Shown piece after piece: positions 10,195 to 22,599 of a DNA stretch of 64,000 bases. The notes below the pieces were generated by a model. It did not search any database. It had not been told where the DNA came from and worked only from the letters and a program-made list of their open reading frames with translations. The position numbers and the translations under genes are program-made. This DNA comes from Spirometra erinaceieuropaei (lineage: Eukaryota; Platyhelminthes; Cestoda; Diphyllobothriidea; Diphyllobothriidae): the NCBI GenBank assembly GCA_902702965.1, contig CACRXP010000612.1, positions 186,001 to 250,000 on the forward strand. The letters run 5' to 3'. Every line of letters begins with the position of its first letter. Position 1 is the first letter of the stretch.

Positions 10195-13150
10195 AGAAAT
10201 GGTTGTTTAAGTCTCCCTTGCATTTGTTAGTAATGTTACTTTGCGTATAATACGCACCACTATGCGGTTGCTGATTGGGGCTTAAAAAAGAGAGAGTCAA
10301 ACGGCACAGCGGGAGGAGTGAATTTCAGAGCGCGATCGACGAGCGCCCGCCGACCAAGGCATGTATTTTCTGGTCAAGTTAAATTTCCGTTTAATTTATG
10401 GATAAAGTTAAGTTGGGGTTAGTTCATGGTTCAAGGGGTCCTTGCCAGATATTAAGTTAAAGCCTTCTAAGCATTGGGAACAATCGCTTTCTCGTGTCTT
10501 ACGAAGCTTTACGCTTAAAAACGTGGAAAACTTTATCAAATGACAGTACACGCAAACACTGTACTGGCATGATAAAATGATGCTTTTTGCTTTAAAAATC
10601 GTCGTCTGCCCTGTCAGACGCCGGCTAAATCAGCAGAGGTCTAAAGTGATGAAGGCCGTTTATGATGAACTTTTGAGCGTTTCAACTCATTATGGTTTAA
10701 ATGGACCACACTGTTAGTTGCTGTTGAGTAAAACTCAAAATCACACTCATGCTGAATCCTCCCTGGATGCCTACATGAGTGGTTACAATTACGGAGCTAA
10801 AACTACGTCGGGAAACTAGACACATCCATAAGCAACCAACAGGCATCTGGTAATGAAACCGAAAGACCCACTTTCATGGCTAAAAACGTCTGGGGACGTT
10901 TATCGGATTTGGTGCGGTTGCGGACAAAAAGACTACGGCGGAGAAACCGGAAGAGAGATCTGAACGCGAATGACCGAACACGCTGCAGCGGTGCGAAAAA
11001 ATGACTCATCTCGCAAGAGGTAACAACCGCGTGAGCCGGGGGCTGCCTGAGTCGTGGTTTACTCTCTCCCGGTCCATTACCAAATACAATGCACTTCCCT
11101 TTTCACATCACTGGCGAGACTTTGCCTAGGCGGAGTAATTTCTTACGCGGGAGCGCAAAAGTAAACACTTTTCCCAACACCAGGGTCGAGCAATCATCAC
11201 GCCAACATTCAAAGTGCGGGATAAAATTGCAGCAATTAACGACGGAAATGTCGACCATCAATCAATTAGCACACCAAATACAACGATCCCTGACGAAGGG
11301 GAGAGCCTGGAATGTTCCCAGGTATGCGGTAGCATAGCGACTGCATCCTATAAATACTGTAGCTCCTTGTGCATGAACCACCCCTATCTGCTGTTGTCTC
11401 TGTTGATGAGTTCTAACAGGAATCCCAAACGTCAGGTTAATAAAGTTCTTGTACCAGCGATTGTCTCCTTCTTCAAAAATCATAAATTTGTCTGTACAAA
11501 GTGGTAACCCAGGTGTCAGTCATCGGATGTCGACTTGCAGCGCACACTGAATAAAATTTACTATTTTCTGATGTGAAGGAGAGAGTATCGCAGGCCGATG
11601 AAAGCGGCGAATGACGCAACTCGCACTGGAAATCTAGTTATAAGGTGCCATTTTTATTCATTGGCATATTGGCCTTTTCCCAAATCATGTTATGCTGCCC
11701 CAATAGCTAAAGCATATCAGTAGAAGATAGTCCCGGTTAAATGGAGAAATCAACTGCGGACTGCCCGACGGGTTTGGAGTGATGCCACTTATTTAAGTAA
11801 TGTCAGATTCTCAACCATTTTTTGTTGAAGCAATGACTAATGGTAAAATCAGTCACTTTACCCTTTACATATTCACTAAAAATAAGAAGTGGCGAGGGAT
11901 GCAAAACACTGACCTACTCAACGTCAACTAACTCGGCTAGACTGTCGGCCAAATTTTCGACTCGATGCTTCGGATATTTTGGTAAAGGACAATTGGTCAG
12001 ACTCAGGGAATCGCCTGGAAAGCGTCCCACTTTTTCCAGAAAACAACTCCTCTCAAACAGCATAATGTTTCCTAAATAGGTTTCTAATAAACGTGACGGC
12101 GAAGACATCAATACACTAGACACATCGGATGCTTTTTAAGTAACGATGTTCATCTTTTCACATGGCTGGGCCTATATGCATAAACCATCGTCATAGGTAA
12201 CAGTACACAGTTAAATTATTCATGTTGGCCGACATCTGGATGACATTTTAACTTGGTTAAATCACCAAATTAAATAAAGTGTATTATTTTATAATTTCAA
12301 GTAAAATCAAAATCAACTATCGCCGCAAATTTGCTAATCCTAGAACGAGATCTGGCATATTGGAAATCAATAGGATAGGACAAGACTTCGTTTAAAATTC
12401 AACGCTTCATTTGGCTAACGAGCAGACGTAAATGTGTCCACAGTTTTCACTAACTATCGCCAGAGAGGGACGCTAGTTGAAGCGGAAGCACTTAACAGAT
12501 CGTCCTCACGCCAGAGCCAATTTGTGAATTTTAAGTGTTTCCCTTTTCCTTATTTGGCTTATCTACAAATCTGTCTTTTCTTGAACAGAACTGTCGATTA
12601 TTCTAGGCGGAATGCTTCTCCGAGTTCTAATTTTTGTTATTCTCGTCTCTATTTAACATCTAACGTATTGCCGTTTATTATGCGAAACGAAGGAATTAAC
12701 TTGCTATTGGCGGGTCAATCTATTTTAAACCAAAACGGGAACGGTTGACTGTATAGGCGATAGCTGCGCTGAAAACTTGCAAGCGAGTTGATATGGTAAT
12801 ACGTTTACTGAAACATAAATCACTCAGGCGGACGGAGATAGACTTTTGTAGTTCACAGAAATTGTTTAGAGCAAACAGAATAGAAAAAGCAATCCCTTCT
12901 GTCTGGCACTAAGATGTGAGGCGGTGTATTTCTCACGACCAACATGTTATATATTATTTAATTTATTTAACCTTGTCCTTTTTCACGCGCAGAGCACTAA
13001 TTGAAAAATCCTTTGGCGATTTTAAAGTCATTATGGAAGGAAAATTCAAGAGATATCGCAAATAACGAAAAAATACTTGTAGCCGCCTACTTTACGAGCT
13101 GCAACTTTGCCAGCATAGAACCGCTGTAAACTGGCGCATCGTTTCTAACA
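10195..13150. other. Non-coding-looking part of duplication unit 1
   Basis: About 10205-10350 resembles the 'ggtctccc' blocks of the 7.4-9.0 kb repeat. Beyond that I see only short open frames (68-104 codons) without recognisable motifs, and no RNA gene. Confidence 0.3.
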
Positions 13151-13151
13151 G

Positions 13152-15300
13152 GTGACATTTTGTTTTAAAACAAACTTGATGTTGTCGCTGCACAGCATCT
13201 CCGTCACCCTTATGTCTGGATTTGTTTGCATCCGACCTCCATTCGTGCAATATACTGCACAGCTTCGGCAATCCGACTGTTTATCCGACCATTTGTCTTA
13301 CGAGTTCCAAAGCTCCGAAAAAAAATTAAAGAGGTTCTATATAAAGAATGTTGGTTTGCAATAGCGCTCTTTTTCATTTTTCTGAAAAGCTCTCTATGTT
13401 CAAGAAGGCAGAGTCTGAACCTTTTAGCTCACTAAGCGTTTGCTTTTATGCGTCTTCGGTGAGAAACCGCGGCAATATTGCTGGCTTAGAAACGATGGCG
13501 AACGCAGAGGGTAGCAAAAGCAGTGACAAGAATGCGAAACTACCACGTTAAGCAGACTTTTCCGTAAAACACATTAACAAATAGTTTACACTGAAAGTTT
13601 TTAATACAAAGTGTCAATACTATTTTTACGGGGAATGCCACGTAATGGACACTCTGGCACTCAAATCACTTTAGATAACTTAATTGGCGACAAACAAAGA
13701 CAGCAAGACGGGAAGTATTGCAAGGGACTCGAGGTTTCGGAATCTTATTGCTCGCCTGAGCGGTCAGTGTACAACCTTTTCTCATTTCCTTCCAAAATCT
13801 AAAAGTAAGCAAAAAAGTAAGGTGATTAAAAACAAGTAAGTTCTTGCGGATTATACAGCAGCGCACATAAATCAATCTCGACGGTGCTGCCTAAGTTTCC
13901 TGCCGCGGTGTATTCATAACCTACATAGCCGCTCATCTTATGTCTAACAAACATTACTTGGCAGGCCTGTATGGAAAACGCAAGGATACTTAAGTGCGTT
14001 TTTTTGGACTCTTATTTCAGTAGTATTCCAAATGATTACTGCACACCTGGAAGTTAACATCCGATTCTGATGGCCGTTAGGCAACGCCTTCCTAACTGCA
14101 CACACGTTTATGCATCAGTTCACCTAAGATCGGGGTCCTTAGTTACATGAGACCATGTCCATTTTAAAATAGACCTGAAAGTTGCCAGTCATCGTCCACA
14201 GAGTACTGGCGGTCAGCTCATAATGAGTCACGTATTCTTGATGAACAAGGCAGATAGTACACTGTGATGAGTAATGCAGACTTCTCTGATTCTCAGAAGC
14301 TAGTGAAAATCGGGACTACGCCAGACGCGTTTAGTCCTCTCCCCGAAAACTTTTCTACGCACTAGGGTTTTGTTTTATTTGAATTGCATTCAAAGACTGT
14401 TTCGAACTACGCATAACAGTGACGATTGCCGCATGTTTAATTCAGACCATACAGACATAGGAACCTCGTTGAAGGCCTGAGACCTAGCCTGTCAAAGTAA
14501 ATCCTTTCCGCGCTTGGAGGATTTCTTGGGATATTTTGATTCTCAAAACTGCCCGATGAGAACTGTAATGGTCAATTTTCCTTGGCATTGACAATATAAT
14601 CCGACCAAATCCCCTCAGCATACAAGCGAATCTTATAGTCAGATAGGCTCTTTGAATAAGCGCAGTTTGGTTTCATCCGTCACATATACGAACTGAAAAA
14701 AATGCGAACTGATCAAAGTGTCATGAAAAATGTATTAAAATATTTTTAACAAACAAGTGGGAAATTCTGCACTGTCTCCATGGACATGAGATAAAGAAAA
14801 CATAGTTACGATATCGCGTATCCTAGACAGACGATTAGGAGCCACGCTTAGGTCTTTTCAGTCGAATGACTGGCACTTTTTATATAAGTTTGATACCTAC
14901 CGTTAGCGAAGTAGGTATACAAAATATAATTAAATAACATAAATCTGTAAATGAAGATGGGCTCACTAAAAGGGGTTTGTCTACGTTCTGACGTACCAAT
15001 GGGCTCGGTCGGCTCCCTATTTCGAAGATTTAAATGTGCTTAATTTCCTAAGATAATGGGACAGTAAGAAAAAAAAGGATCAGTTTAAGGCCGAAAAGCG
15101 CAACATACTACTTGCAATTTCCGAGCTTTGATAACCATAATTAGACGTACTTACTTTTTAGTATGTAAATCTGTATGACAAATTACGGACATGTCGAAAA
15201 CATCAGTTAACACAGTTCAGTGGCATATCAGTAGTAGTGCTTTTTAAGAGACGTCTTGTTACAGGGATCGTTTTTTATATCACATATCCACATACCGTTA
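13152..15300. other. Duplicated stretch with no recognised gene
   Basis: A small plus-strand frame ending at 13551 is repeated with identical sequence at 16904-17035, within about 140 bases that are identical in both copies. Other open frames differ between the copies: a frame at 17485-17727 has no intact equivalent near 14000-14270. That pattern argues against a conserved protein. A 20-25 base indel (extra bases near 14143-14166) separates the copies. Confidence 0.5.
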
Positions 15301-15399
15301 TTAAACGACGATCGTAAGTTTAAAATTTTCAGCAAAAAATTGGCACCATGCACTGTCGGCAGTGAATAAGTTAAGCGATTAATCGAGAGCCAAAGAAAC

Positions 15400-16415
15400 G
15401 ATAATTATGGGAATAGTTAAAGTCTTAGCTTCTGTATTTCTGTCTCTTCGCACGTAAGATAGCGCGCTATGAATGGCAATACAGAAGCTCGATAAGCCGG
15501 TGTTCGACAGAATATATGTCGGAAGCGGCGGCGCATCGGGAGGGAAGACAGACATAAGATCAGAATGTAAGAGATGGGCGACGTCATCTAGAATTTGACC
15601 AGCAAATTGCTTGACCGCATTGAAGTGTCGTTGTAAGATAGTGTCAATTAAAAAAGATAAGAAACACCAGCAGCAGAATAGAGCATGCGGAGGACCCGTT
15701 TCAAAATTAAAGTATCCTTTCTTAGAAAAGCAGGAGAAATGACAGGATAGCAGTATAGAATATGAGGAAGAATGCAGGTATCAATGAATCGCCAGACTAA
15801 GGGTTGAGATGTGTGGTAGGAACGTAAACAACGTATTTAGTAAAGACGTTTAGGAACTTTATAAATAGGGACTCAATATGAAGGGAAAATGAAAGATTTG
15901 AGGACAAAGTAACGACGAGGTACCTGAAACAGGATACTTCGTTAGAAGCAATGTCAGAGGAATAAGGATTACGAGGGAGCCGCAGTCGAAACATACAGTG
16001 AACGGATTTTGGTTGTTAATTAGGAGACTATTTTCCTCCGACCACGCTAGGGCATGGTTTAGACAATCCTTTAGAGACTGGAGGTGTGTTTGAGTTTTGA
16101 GTGGGTGACCAAAAACAACATCATTAGCATACGTGACCAGAAGACAGTAATTAGGGAACCTTAGATCGTCAGTGTAGAGGGAGAAAAGGTGAAGGGATAG
16201 AATGGAACTTTGAAGAACACCGCAGTCATTGGGAAGTGTCGAAGATTTCCACTTGCCAGATTGGACAAATTGAGTGCCGAAGGTAAAATAATATCTAAGC
16301 CAAGAGCGGTGAGCGGATAATTTTACATGTGGAACGTAGAACTTCCAACCGGCAAGTCGCTTGAAAGAGCCTCGGTGTTCCACTCCTAGGGGTTGAGTAA
16401 AGCTTGCTAACTACA
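15400..16415 (-). pseudogene. Jockey/CR1-like LINE reverse transcriptase relic, copy 2
   Basis: This is the better-preserved copy. One frame from 16383 to 15859 reads, in order, GWKFYVPHVKLSAHRSWLRY, then LPNDCGVLQSSILSLHLFSL (motif B region, PQG lost), then VTYANDVVFG. The last is motif C, where YADD has become YAND, so a catalytic aspartate is lost. After it come HLQSLKDCLNHALAWSEEN and SLLINNQ (motif D/E region). A frameshift near 15990 moves the sequence into the frame of 15994-15797 (SNLSFSLHIESLFIK). More C-terminal sequence lies in fragments down to about 15400. It corresponds to copy 1 through the tandem duplication and cannot be active. The clade is inferred from motif style. Confidence 0.75.
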
Positions 16416-16825
16416 CTCGATAAGTTAGAAATGGTCATTTAAATCTCCCTTGCATTTTCCAGTAATGTTACTTTGCGTATAATACGCAAGACTATGCGGT
16501 TGCTGATTGGGGCTTAAAAAAGAGAGAGTCCATCGGTACAGCGGGACGAGTGAGTTTCAGAGCGAGATCGACGAGCGCCCGCCAACCAATGCATGGATTT
16601 TGTGGTCGAGTTAACTTTTCCGTTTAATTTATGGATAAAGTTAAGTTGGGGTTAGTTCATGGTTCATGGGGCCCTTGCCAGAGATTAAGTTAAAGCCTTC
16701 TAAGCATTGGGAACAATCGCTTTCTCGTGTCTTACGAAGCTTTACGCTTAAAAACGTGGAAAACTTTATCAAATGACAGTACACGCAAACACTGTACTGG
16801 CATGATAAAATGATGCTTTTTGCTT

Positions 16826-16903
16826 NNNNNNNNNNNNNNNNNNNNNNNNNNNNNNNNNNNNNNNNNNNNNNNNNNNNNNNNNNNNNNNNNNNNNNNNNNN
16901 NNN
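16826..16903. other. Assembly gap (78 Ns)
   Basis: Seventy-eight consecutive N bases. By comparison with unit 1, the missing sequence would be about 2.8 kb if unit 2 is complete. The N count is therefore probably not a true length. Confidence 0.97.
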
Positions 16904-18770
16904 CCTTTTAGCTCACTAAGCGTTTGCTTTTATGCGTCTTCGGTGAGAAACCGCGGCAATATTGCTGGCTTAGAAACGATGGCGAACGCAGAGGGTAGCA
17001 AAAGCAGTGACAAGAATGCGAAACTACCACGTTAAGCAGACTTTTTCGTAAAATACGTTAATAAATAGTTTGCACTGAAAGTTTTTAATACAATTTGTCG
17101 ATACTATTTTTACGGGGAATGCCACGTAATGGACACCCTGGCACTCAAATCACTTTAGATAACATAATTGGCGACAAACAAAGACAGCAAGACGGGAGGT
17201 ATTGCAAGAGACTCTAGGTTTCGGAATCTTATTGCTCGCCTGAGCGGTCAGTGTACAACCTTTTCTCATTTCCTACCAAAATCTAAAACTAAGCAAAAGG
17301 GTCAGGTGATTATAAACAAGTAAGTTCTTGCAGATTATACAGCAGCGCATATAAATCAATCTCGACGGTGCTGCCTCAGTTTCCTGACGCGGTGCATTCA
17401 TAACCTACGCAGCCGCTCATCTTATAACTAGCAAACATTAATTGGCAATCTTTGTCAAAAAGCAGGGATACTTAAGTACGTTGTTTGTACTCTTATGTCA
17501 GTGGTATTCCGAATGATTACTGCACATCTGGAAGTCAACCTTCGATTCTGATGGTCAGTAGGCAACGCCTTCCTCACTGCAAAAACGTGTTTGCGTCATT
17601 GCAGCTAAGATCGGGGTCCTTAGTTAAAATGGACCTGAAAATTGCCAGTCATCGTCCACAGACGACTGGCAGTCAGCTCTTAATGAGCCACGTATTATTG
17701 ATGAACAAGGCAGATAGTACACTGTGATGAGTAATTCAGACTTCTCTGATTCTCAGAAGCTAGCGAAAATAGGGACTACACCAGACGGGTTTAGTCCTCT
17801 CCCCGAAAACTTTACTACGCACTAGGGTTTTGTTTTATTTGAATTGCACTCAAAGACTGTTTCGAACTACGCATAACAGTGACGATTGCCGCATTTTTGA
17901 TTCAGACCGTACCGACATAGAAACCTCGTTGAAAGCCCGAGAAACAGCCTGTCAAAGTAAATCCTTTCCGCGCATGGAGGATTTCTTGGGATATTTTGAT
18001 TCTCAAAACTGCCCGATGAGAACTGTAATGGTCAATTTTCCTTGGCATTGACAATATAATCCGACCAAATCCCCTCAGCATACAAGCGAATCTTATAGTC
18101 AGATAGCCTCTTTGAATAAGCGCAGTTTGGTTTCATCCGTCACATATACGAACTGAAAAAAATGCGAACTGATCAAAGTGTCATGAAAAATGTATTAAAA
18201 TATTTTTAACAAACAAGTGGGAAATTCTGCACTGTCTCCATGGACATGAGATAAAGAAAAGATAGTTACGATATTGCGTATCCTAGACAGACGATTAGGA
18301 GCCACGCTTAGGTCTTTTCAGTCGAATGACTGGCACTTTTTATATAAGTTTGATACCTACAGTTAGCGAAGTAGGTATACAAAATATAATTAAATAACAT
18401 AAGTCTGTAAATGAAGGTGGGCTCACTGAAACAGGTTTGTCTACGTTCTGACGTACCGACTAGCTCGGTCGGCTTCCTACTTTCGAAGCTTTAAATGTAC
18501 GTAATTTTCTAAGATAATGGGACAGTAAGAAAAAAAGGGATCAGTGTGAGGCCGAAAAGCGCAACGCACTACTTGCAATTTCTAATCTTTGATAACCATA
18601 ATAAGACGTTTTTACATTTTCGCATGTAAATCTGTATGAAAAATTACGGACATGTCGAAAACATCAGTTAATACAGCTCAGTGGCATATCAGTAGTAGTG
18701 CTTTTTGAGAGACGTCTTGTTGCAGGGATCGTTTTGTAAATAACATCCACATACCATTATTTAACTACGA

Positions 18771-20395
18771 CCGGCATGTGCGCAAGTGGTAATTAGAGAG
18801 CATTTTGTCTGAATGGTGACCGGTAGTAAAAATAAGTCAGCGTTTGGTTAAACTTTTATTAGAAGGGACATATACAACTGGATTAGCCAGCCATCTTTGT
18901 GTAATGTTCAGTAGTGTGATTTCTTGATCTCCAAAAAATAAACCTTTCTGTTTCTTTTAAACTGCAGCCTTTTTACGATGAAGTTAATCAATCAACAAGG
19001 CTGTCACGTTATATGTCGCCAGGAAGATAATTTAGGAGTTGTTGCTCGTGATAAGGAAAGAGCTTCTATGCTTAATCTGTCAAAATATGAAGATATTTGT
19101 CATATGGAAACAAAGGAAGACACTCACGATCAAACTTAAGCGGAAATTATCTTTAGATATTTTTGTATGACTAGGCGTTTGCAAGTGCTGAATGCGGTTA
19201 GGCTAAGCCCTACCGTTCTGATCAAACTTTTTATGCAGAACACTATGAAAAGAAGGAACCCCAATCAGCAAAGAGTGTTTCCTTAGCTCAGCAGAATTAA
19301 AACAAGGTCCAGTAAAAATATTTTTGTTAAAAGTAAAAACAGAGAACGACTGCGATATAAAAATATTTGTTATTTAAAATGCTAACTAGGGAAGCAAGAA
19401 TTCACACTGAGCAGAATTCAAACAATGAAAATATTCTTTGCGCGCATAATAGGCAAAAAGCAAAAACTGGTTTTCTGTCCCTTACAAGCAAAGTGAGGAA
19501 AATGAGTGATGAATGAAAACGACGGTAAACCAATCAAATTGTCAAACAAACATAATATGACTTATGGAAACGTGTTTATACCCATGGCGGTGGTAGAAAT
19601 TTTAATTTTCACAACACGCACCTATTATCTGTTTGAGCGTGAAGAAAAAGATTTACATTATTTTTAACCAGAAAATCTCAAGTTATATTAATTGCCACAA
19701 ATTTAGCTGTGCGCCTATTAGTGTTTTTTTTTAACAAAACTTCGCCAATCCTATTAACCGTAAGCTAGTAAAACTGTCATCACGGGTTTGGGAATGATTA
19801 CAACACATCGTATTTGAATAAAAGCACTATATTTAAGGACAGAAATGTCAATTTCTCCTTGCGAATTCTAGATCTTGAAGTCCGTCAACTACATAAATCG
19901 CTAGATACTACTAGTTTCAGTAGCATTACTCTGTAGGAAAGATAAGGGAATCTAAGATTGCACTAAAGGCGTCACTGACAGGAAAAAATGTGTTTTTCTA
20001 GACATAAATGCACAGTACGTAACCTAATGCATGGACCATTATGACAGAAACTCATATGACAATTTTCGGAAGCCTTAAATATTGCGTGTTGTATTTAGAT
20101 TTTCAAGCTCATTCAATTAATGCTCTGTTATGTGCAGTGGACTTGTGCACGAAATATATACCAGATAAACTGCTTATAAATGTGAGGTCAAATGGGCTCG
20201 ACATAAATTTGATCAGATTTCCGCGCTCATCTCTGCTACAGAGTTTGATTTCGCATCTGAGATTACTCTCGAGAGTCTTATTTGTCACAGCTTGCCACGC
20301 TTGAAAATCGATTATTTTGTTGATGAAAACAAGGGAGGTTAGTTTGCCAAAATAAAAATTATTTTGGACAGATCATACTTCGTAACCACACCTGT
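18771..20395. other. Unrecognised AT-rich stretch after the duplication
   Basis: No protein motif, RNA gene or named repeat is seen. One plus-strand open frame of 87 codons (20041-20304) shows no recognisable family feature. Confidence 0.3.
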
Positions 20396-20399
20396 AAGG

Positions 20400-20532
20400 T
20401 GTTGGGGTTAGGGGTCAGGAGTTGAAGCAATGGATAAGGGTTAGGGAGTATCGTTAGGATTTAGGGTTATGTTAGGGTTAGAAATTAGGGTGAGGGCTTA
20501 GAGTCTAAGGTTTGTGTTAAGGGTTATGTGTC
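20400..20532 (+). repeat. Degenerate interstitial telomeric repeat (TTAGGG)n
   Basis: I count five exact TTAGGG units among many one-base variants (TTAGGA, TAAGGG and similar) within about 130 bases, all in the same strand orientation. TTAGGG is the telomere unit of most animals, including flatworms. The interior position and decay suggest an old internal telomeric insertion or fusion scar, or a chance expansion of a related satellite. Confidence 0.7.
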
Positions 20533-21640
20533 TATCGCTGGAAGCATTGCAAATTACGTTCCGACCGTGATTCTAGAAAACTGGATCTTTTATCGATTTT
20601 TACACGTCAGAGAGTCAAATCCGTACGATTTTGTGTTTTAAGCAAAACAATAATGCCTATGGGCAATCCTTTGTGTGGATGGACCTAAAGTGTTTTGCTA
20701 TTTGGAAAATGCTTCGGGAACATCTAGATGACTACAATAGAATAGATTTTTCTATTTTCTAATGGACGCCACTTTTCGCGCAGTCTACTTTCTGCATATA
20801 GTAGCAAAGTATTTTTACTTTCAGTAAAATATTGTATTTATGTTGTCATTCTACTTTGTATTGAGAATCGCAGCGCAAATAAAGCCATTATGAAAAAAAG
20901 TGTATGTTCTCACGTTTGCGATAGTATAATACCAGTAATCTTTAACAACCTGAAACAAACAGGTATAGCTGTTAATTTTTATCGTCTTTGCCGTTAGAAA
21001 ATTTAAAACACATTGACGTATGTCAAAAGAATCCAGAACTAGAGCACCCCTTAGTAATTTACTTATTAGACAAGGCTTTTGAATTGACCGAAATAATATT
21101 CGTTACTACTTTTTCTTGTGGACGCTTATTTACTTCGATGGTGAGGTTTTGCGTTCGCGTGAGTCTCAGAATATGACGTAAACGATGTTTTTCTGTGAAA
21201 ATTAACGCCCACGCACTGACTAGTCCGGTGATAACCTTAAAAAATGCCTTATTCTGCGGCATATCAGAGAACAAATATAGAATCTATCTTTTCCTTAATT
21301 GAATAAAGACAATGAAGTGTAGAGCAATATTCTAAGTTTGATCTGAAAACAAAGAGTTTCGAAAAAGAAAGAGTGCAGACTTATTTTCCAGAACAATAGT
21401 ATGTTTGTGTATAAGTCCGCCAAATTTACTTTAATAGATAAATCAGTAAACTCCATATCGACAAGTACCCCTAAAAAGACGTTTGCCCCTTGACATCTAT
21501 ATCGGTTGGAAAAAGCAAAATGTTAGCTTAAGTGAAACATGTTTTAATTAGTGAAAAATAAAAACCTGACGAACTTTCGAAAAATAAGTTGAAATCTGGA
21601 CTTTATTTTGTCATACTTAATCAGTTTATTGCATGGACAG
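20533..21640. other. Unrecognised AT-rich stretch
   Basis: Short open frames of 62-71 codons only. I see no domain or RNA gene. Confidence 0.3.
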
Positions 21641-21649
21641 ATTTTGTAT

Positions 21650-22550
21650 GTTAGAAGAAGAAAATTGGCTCTCCGGAACAGGTTTATTTAACTGCTGACG
21701 TTTCAAAGAGCTGGGTCGGCTCTTCATTGTCAAAGCGTAAACTGCACCTAATCGATCAGAAATTTAGTTTAAAGTGGCAAGTTGTGTTGGCCGGCCTCAT
21801 GCTGATCGATTTTTTTCTCTCTCCACACGCTGCGTCGGCCTCTTAGGAAATGGTTGACGGGCGTTTTTGCCTGTGCGCCTTATAAGTCACCACTCCGTCG
21901 AGGGGAGCTGATTGGACTTTAGTCGGGCGATCGGTCTGGCGGTTCTTGTTCTTCCTCACCGAGTAAGCTCAGCGTCGGGCTATCTCCGTGCGGTCTTCTT
22001 AAGTCCGGTGTGTTTGTTTGGTCCTGAGCTCTACGGTTGTGATGACGTAGGACTTTGTAAGCTGCAGGAAGGTCCAGATGCCTGTTGATAGAGTGGGCAT
22101 CGGAGAACCACGCTTCGAGAGTTAGCCGTTCTGTTTTGTGTTGCCTCGGCCTAAGATGGTAGCCCTCTGGAGGTCAAAAGTATGCCCCGTTTCTCCAACG
22201 TGAGTTGCTAGTTGAGAGTTAGGGTCTAACCTCCGAGTGGCCGATTTGTGTACTTGTAGGCGAGTTTGCAATTTCAGCCCAGTTTCGCCCACATAGTTGC
22301 AGTCGCCCTCATTGCAATTTATTTTGTAGATGACTGCTGAGGTTTCAGCGGGTGGCAATGGGTCTTTAGGTTGCATCAGGCGACGTCGAATTGTTGCTTG
22401 TGGTCGATGGGCTATGCCTACTCTGGTGGGTTGTAACAGTCGCGAGACCGCTTCAGAGACCCCTTTAACGTAAGGAATGGCCCTCCAGACTTCGGGTTGC
22501 TGCTCATTTGGCCGTTGTTCCCGGATCTCTAAACTTTTCCAATCTGAACA
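21650..22550 (-). pseudogene. Penelope-like element, 3' half with GIY-YIG endonuclease
   Basis: The minus-strand frame of 22595-22122 holds the C-terminal half of a Penelope-like protein. Residues 33-70 (PEVWRAIPYVKGVSEAVSRL, then VGIAHRP and TIRRRLMQPKD) form the linker behind the RT. Residues 84-150 form a GIY-YIG nuclease: VIYKINC, NYVGETG, LQTRLQVHK with the likely catalytic Arg, and THVGETGHTFD. After the G-R-G-N-T-K-Q-N-G stop, another frame continues ERLTLEAWFSDAHSINRHLD to a stop near 21918. The break fits loss of one A in an A run at about 22135-22140. A 3' UTR follows, with 'gaaacgtcagcagttaaata' near 21690. The RT domain is absent. This is a 5'-truncated copy with one visible frameshift, relatively young among those here. 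Its first 30 residues are probably flanking sequence. Confidence 0.85.
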
Positions 22551-22599
22551 GATTTTGTATGTGCCTAAAACTGAAATATACATAATTGCAACCATTTTT

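Larger units (their letters stand above)
9080..15310. repeat. Tandem duplication, unit 1 (6231 bp)
   Basis: The sequence from 'atcgtaagttt' at 9080 recurs from 15311. Offsets are 6231-6233 bases through 10592 (equivalent to 16825). From 13420 to about 15305 the sequence matches 16904 to about 18770 with offsets falling from 3484 to 3461. Both parts keep the same orientation and order, so this is a large head-to-tail duplication rather than independent insertions. The left boundary falls inside the 3' tail of the LINE relic. The part 10593-13419 has no counterpart downstream because of the gap. Confidence 0.9.
15311..18770. repeat. Tandem duplication, unit 2, interrupted by an assembly gap
   Basis: This is the second copy of the 6.2-kb unit. 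The stretch 15311-16825 matches 9080-10592 and 16904-18770 matches 13420 to about 15305. The counterpart of 10593-13419 (2827 bp) is replaced by 78 Ns. Divergence is uneven. The LINE part differs at many sites, while the 140 bases on either side of the gap are identical to unit 1. Confidence 0.9.

Noticed and set aside
16820..17035. Open frame running through the N gap
   Set aside because: The first 26 residues after the start are undefined because of Ns. The rest is the same short frame seen at 13420-13551, with no motif, inside a duplicated repeat.
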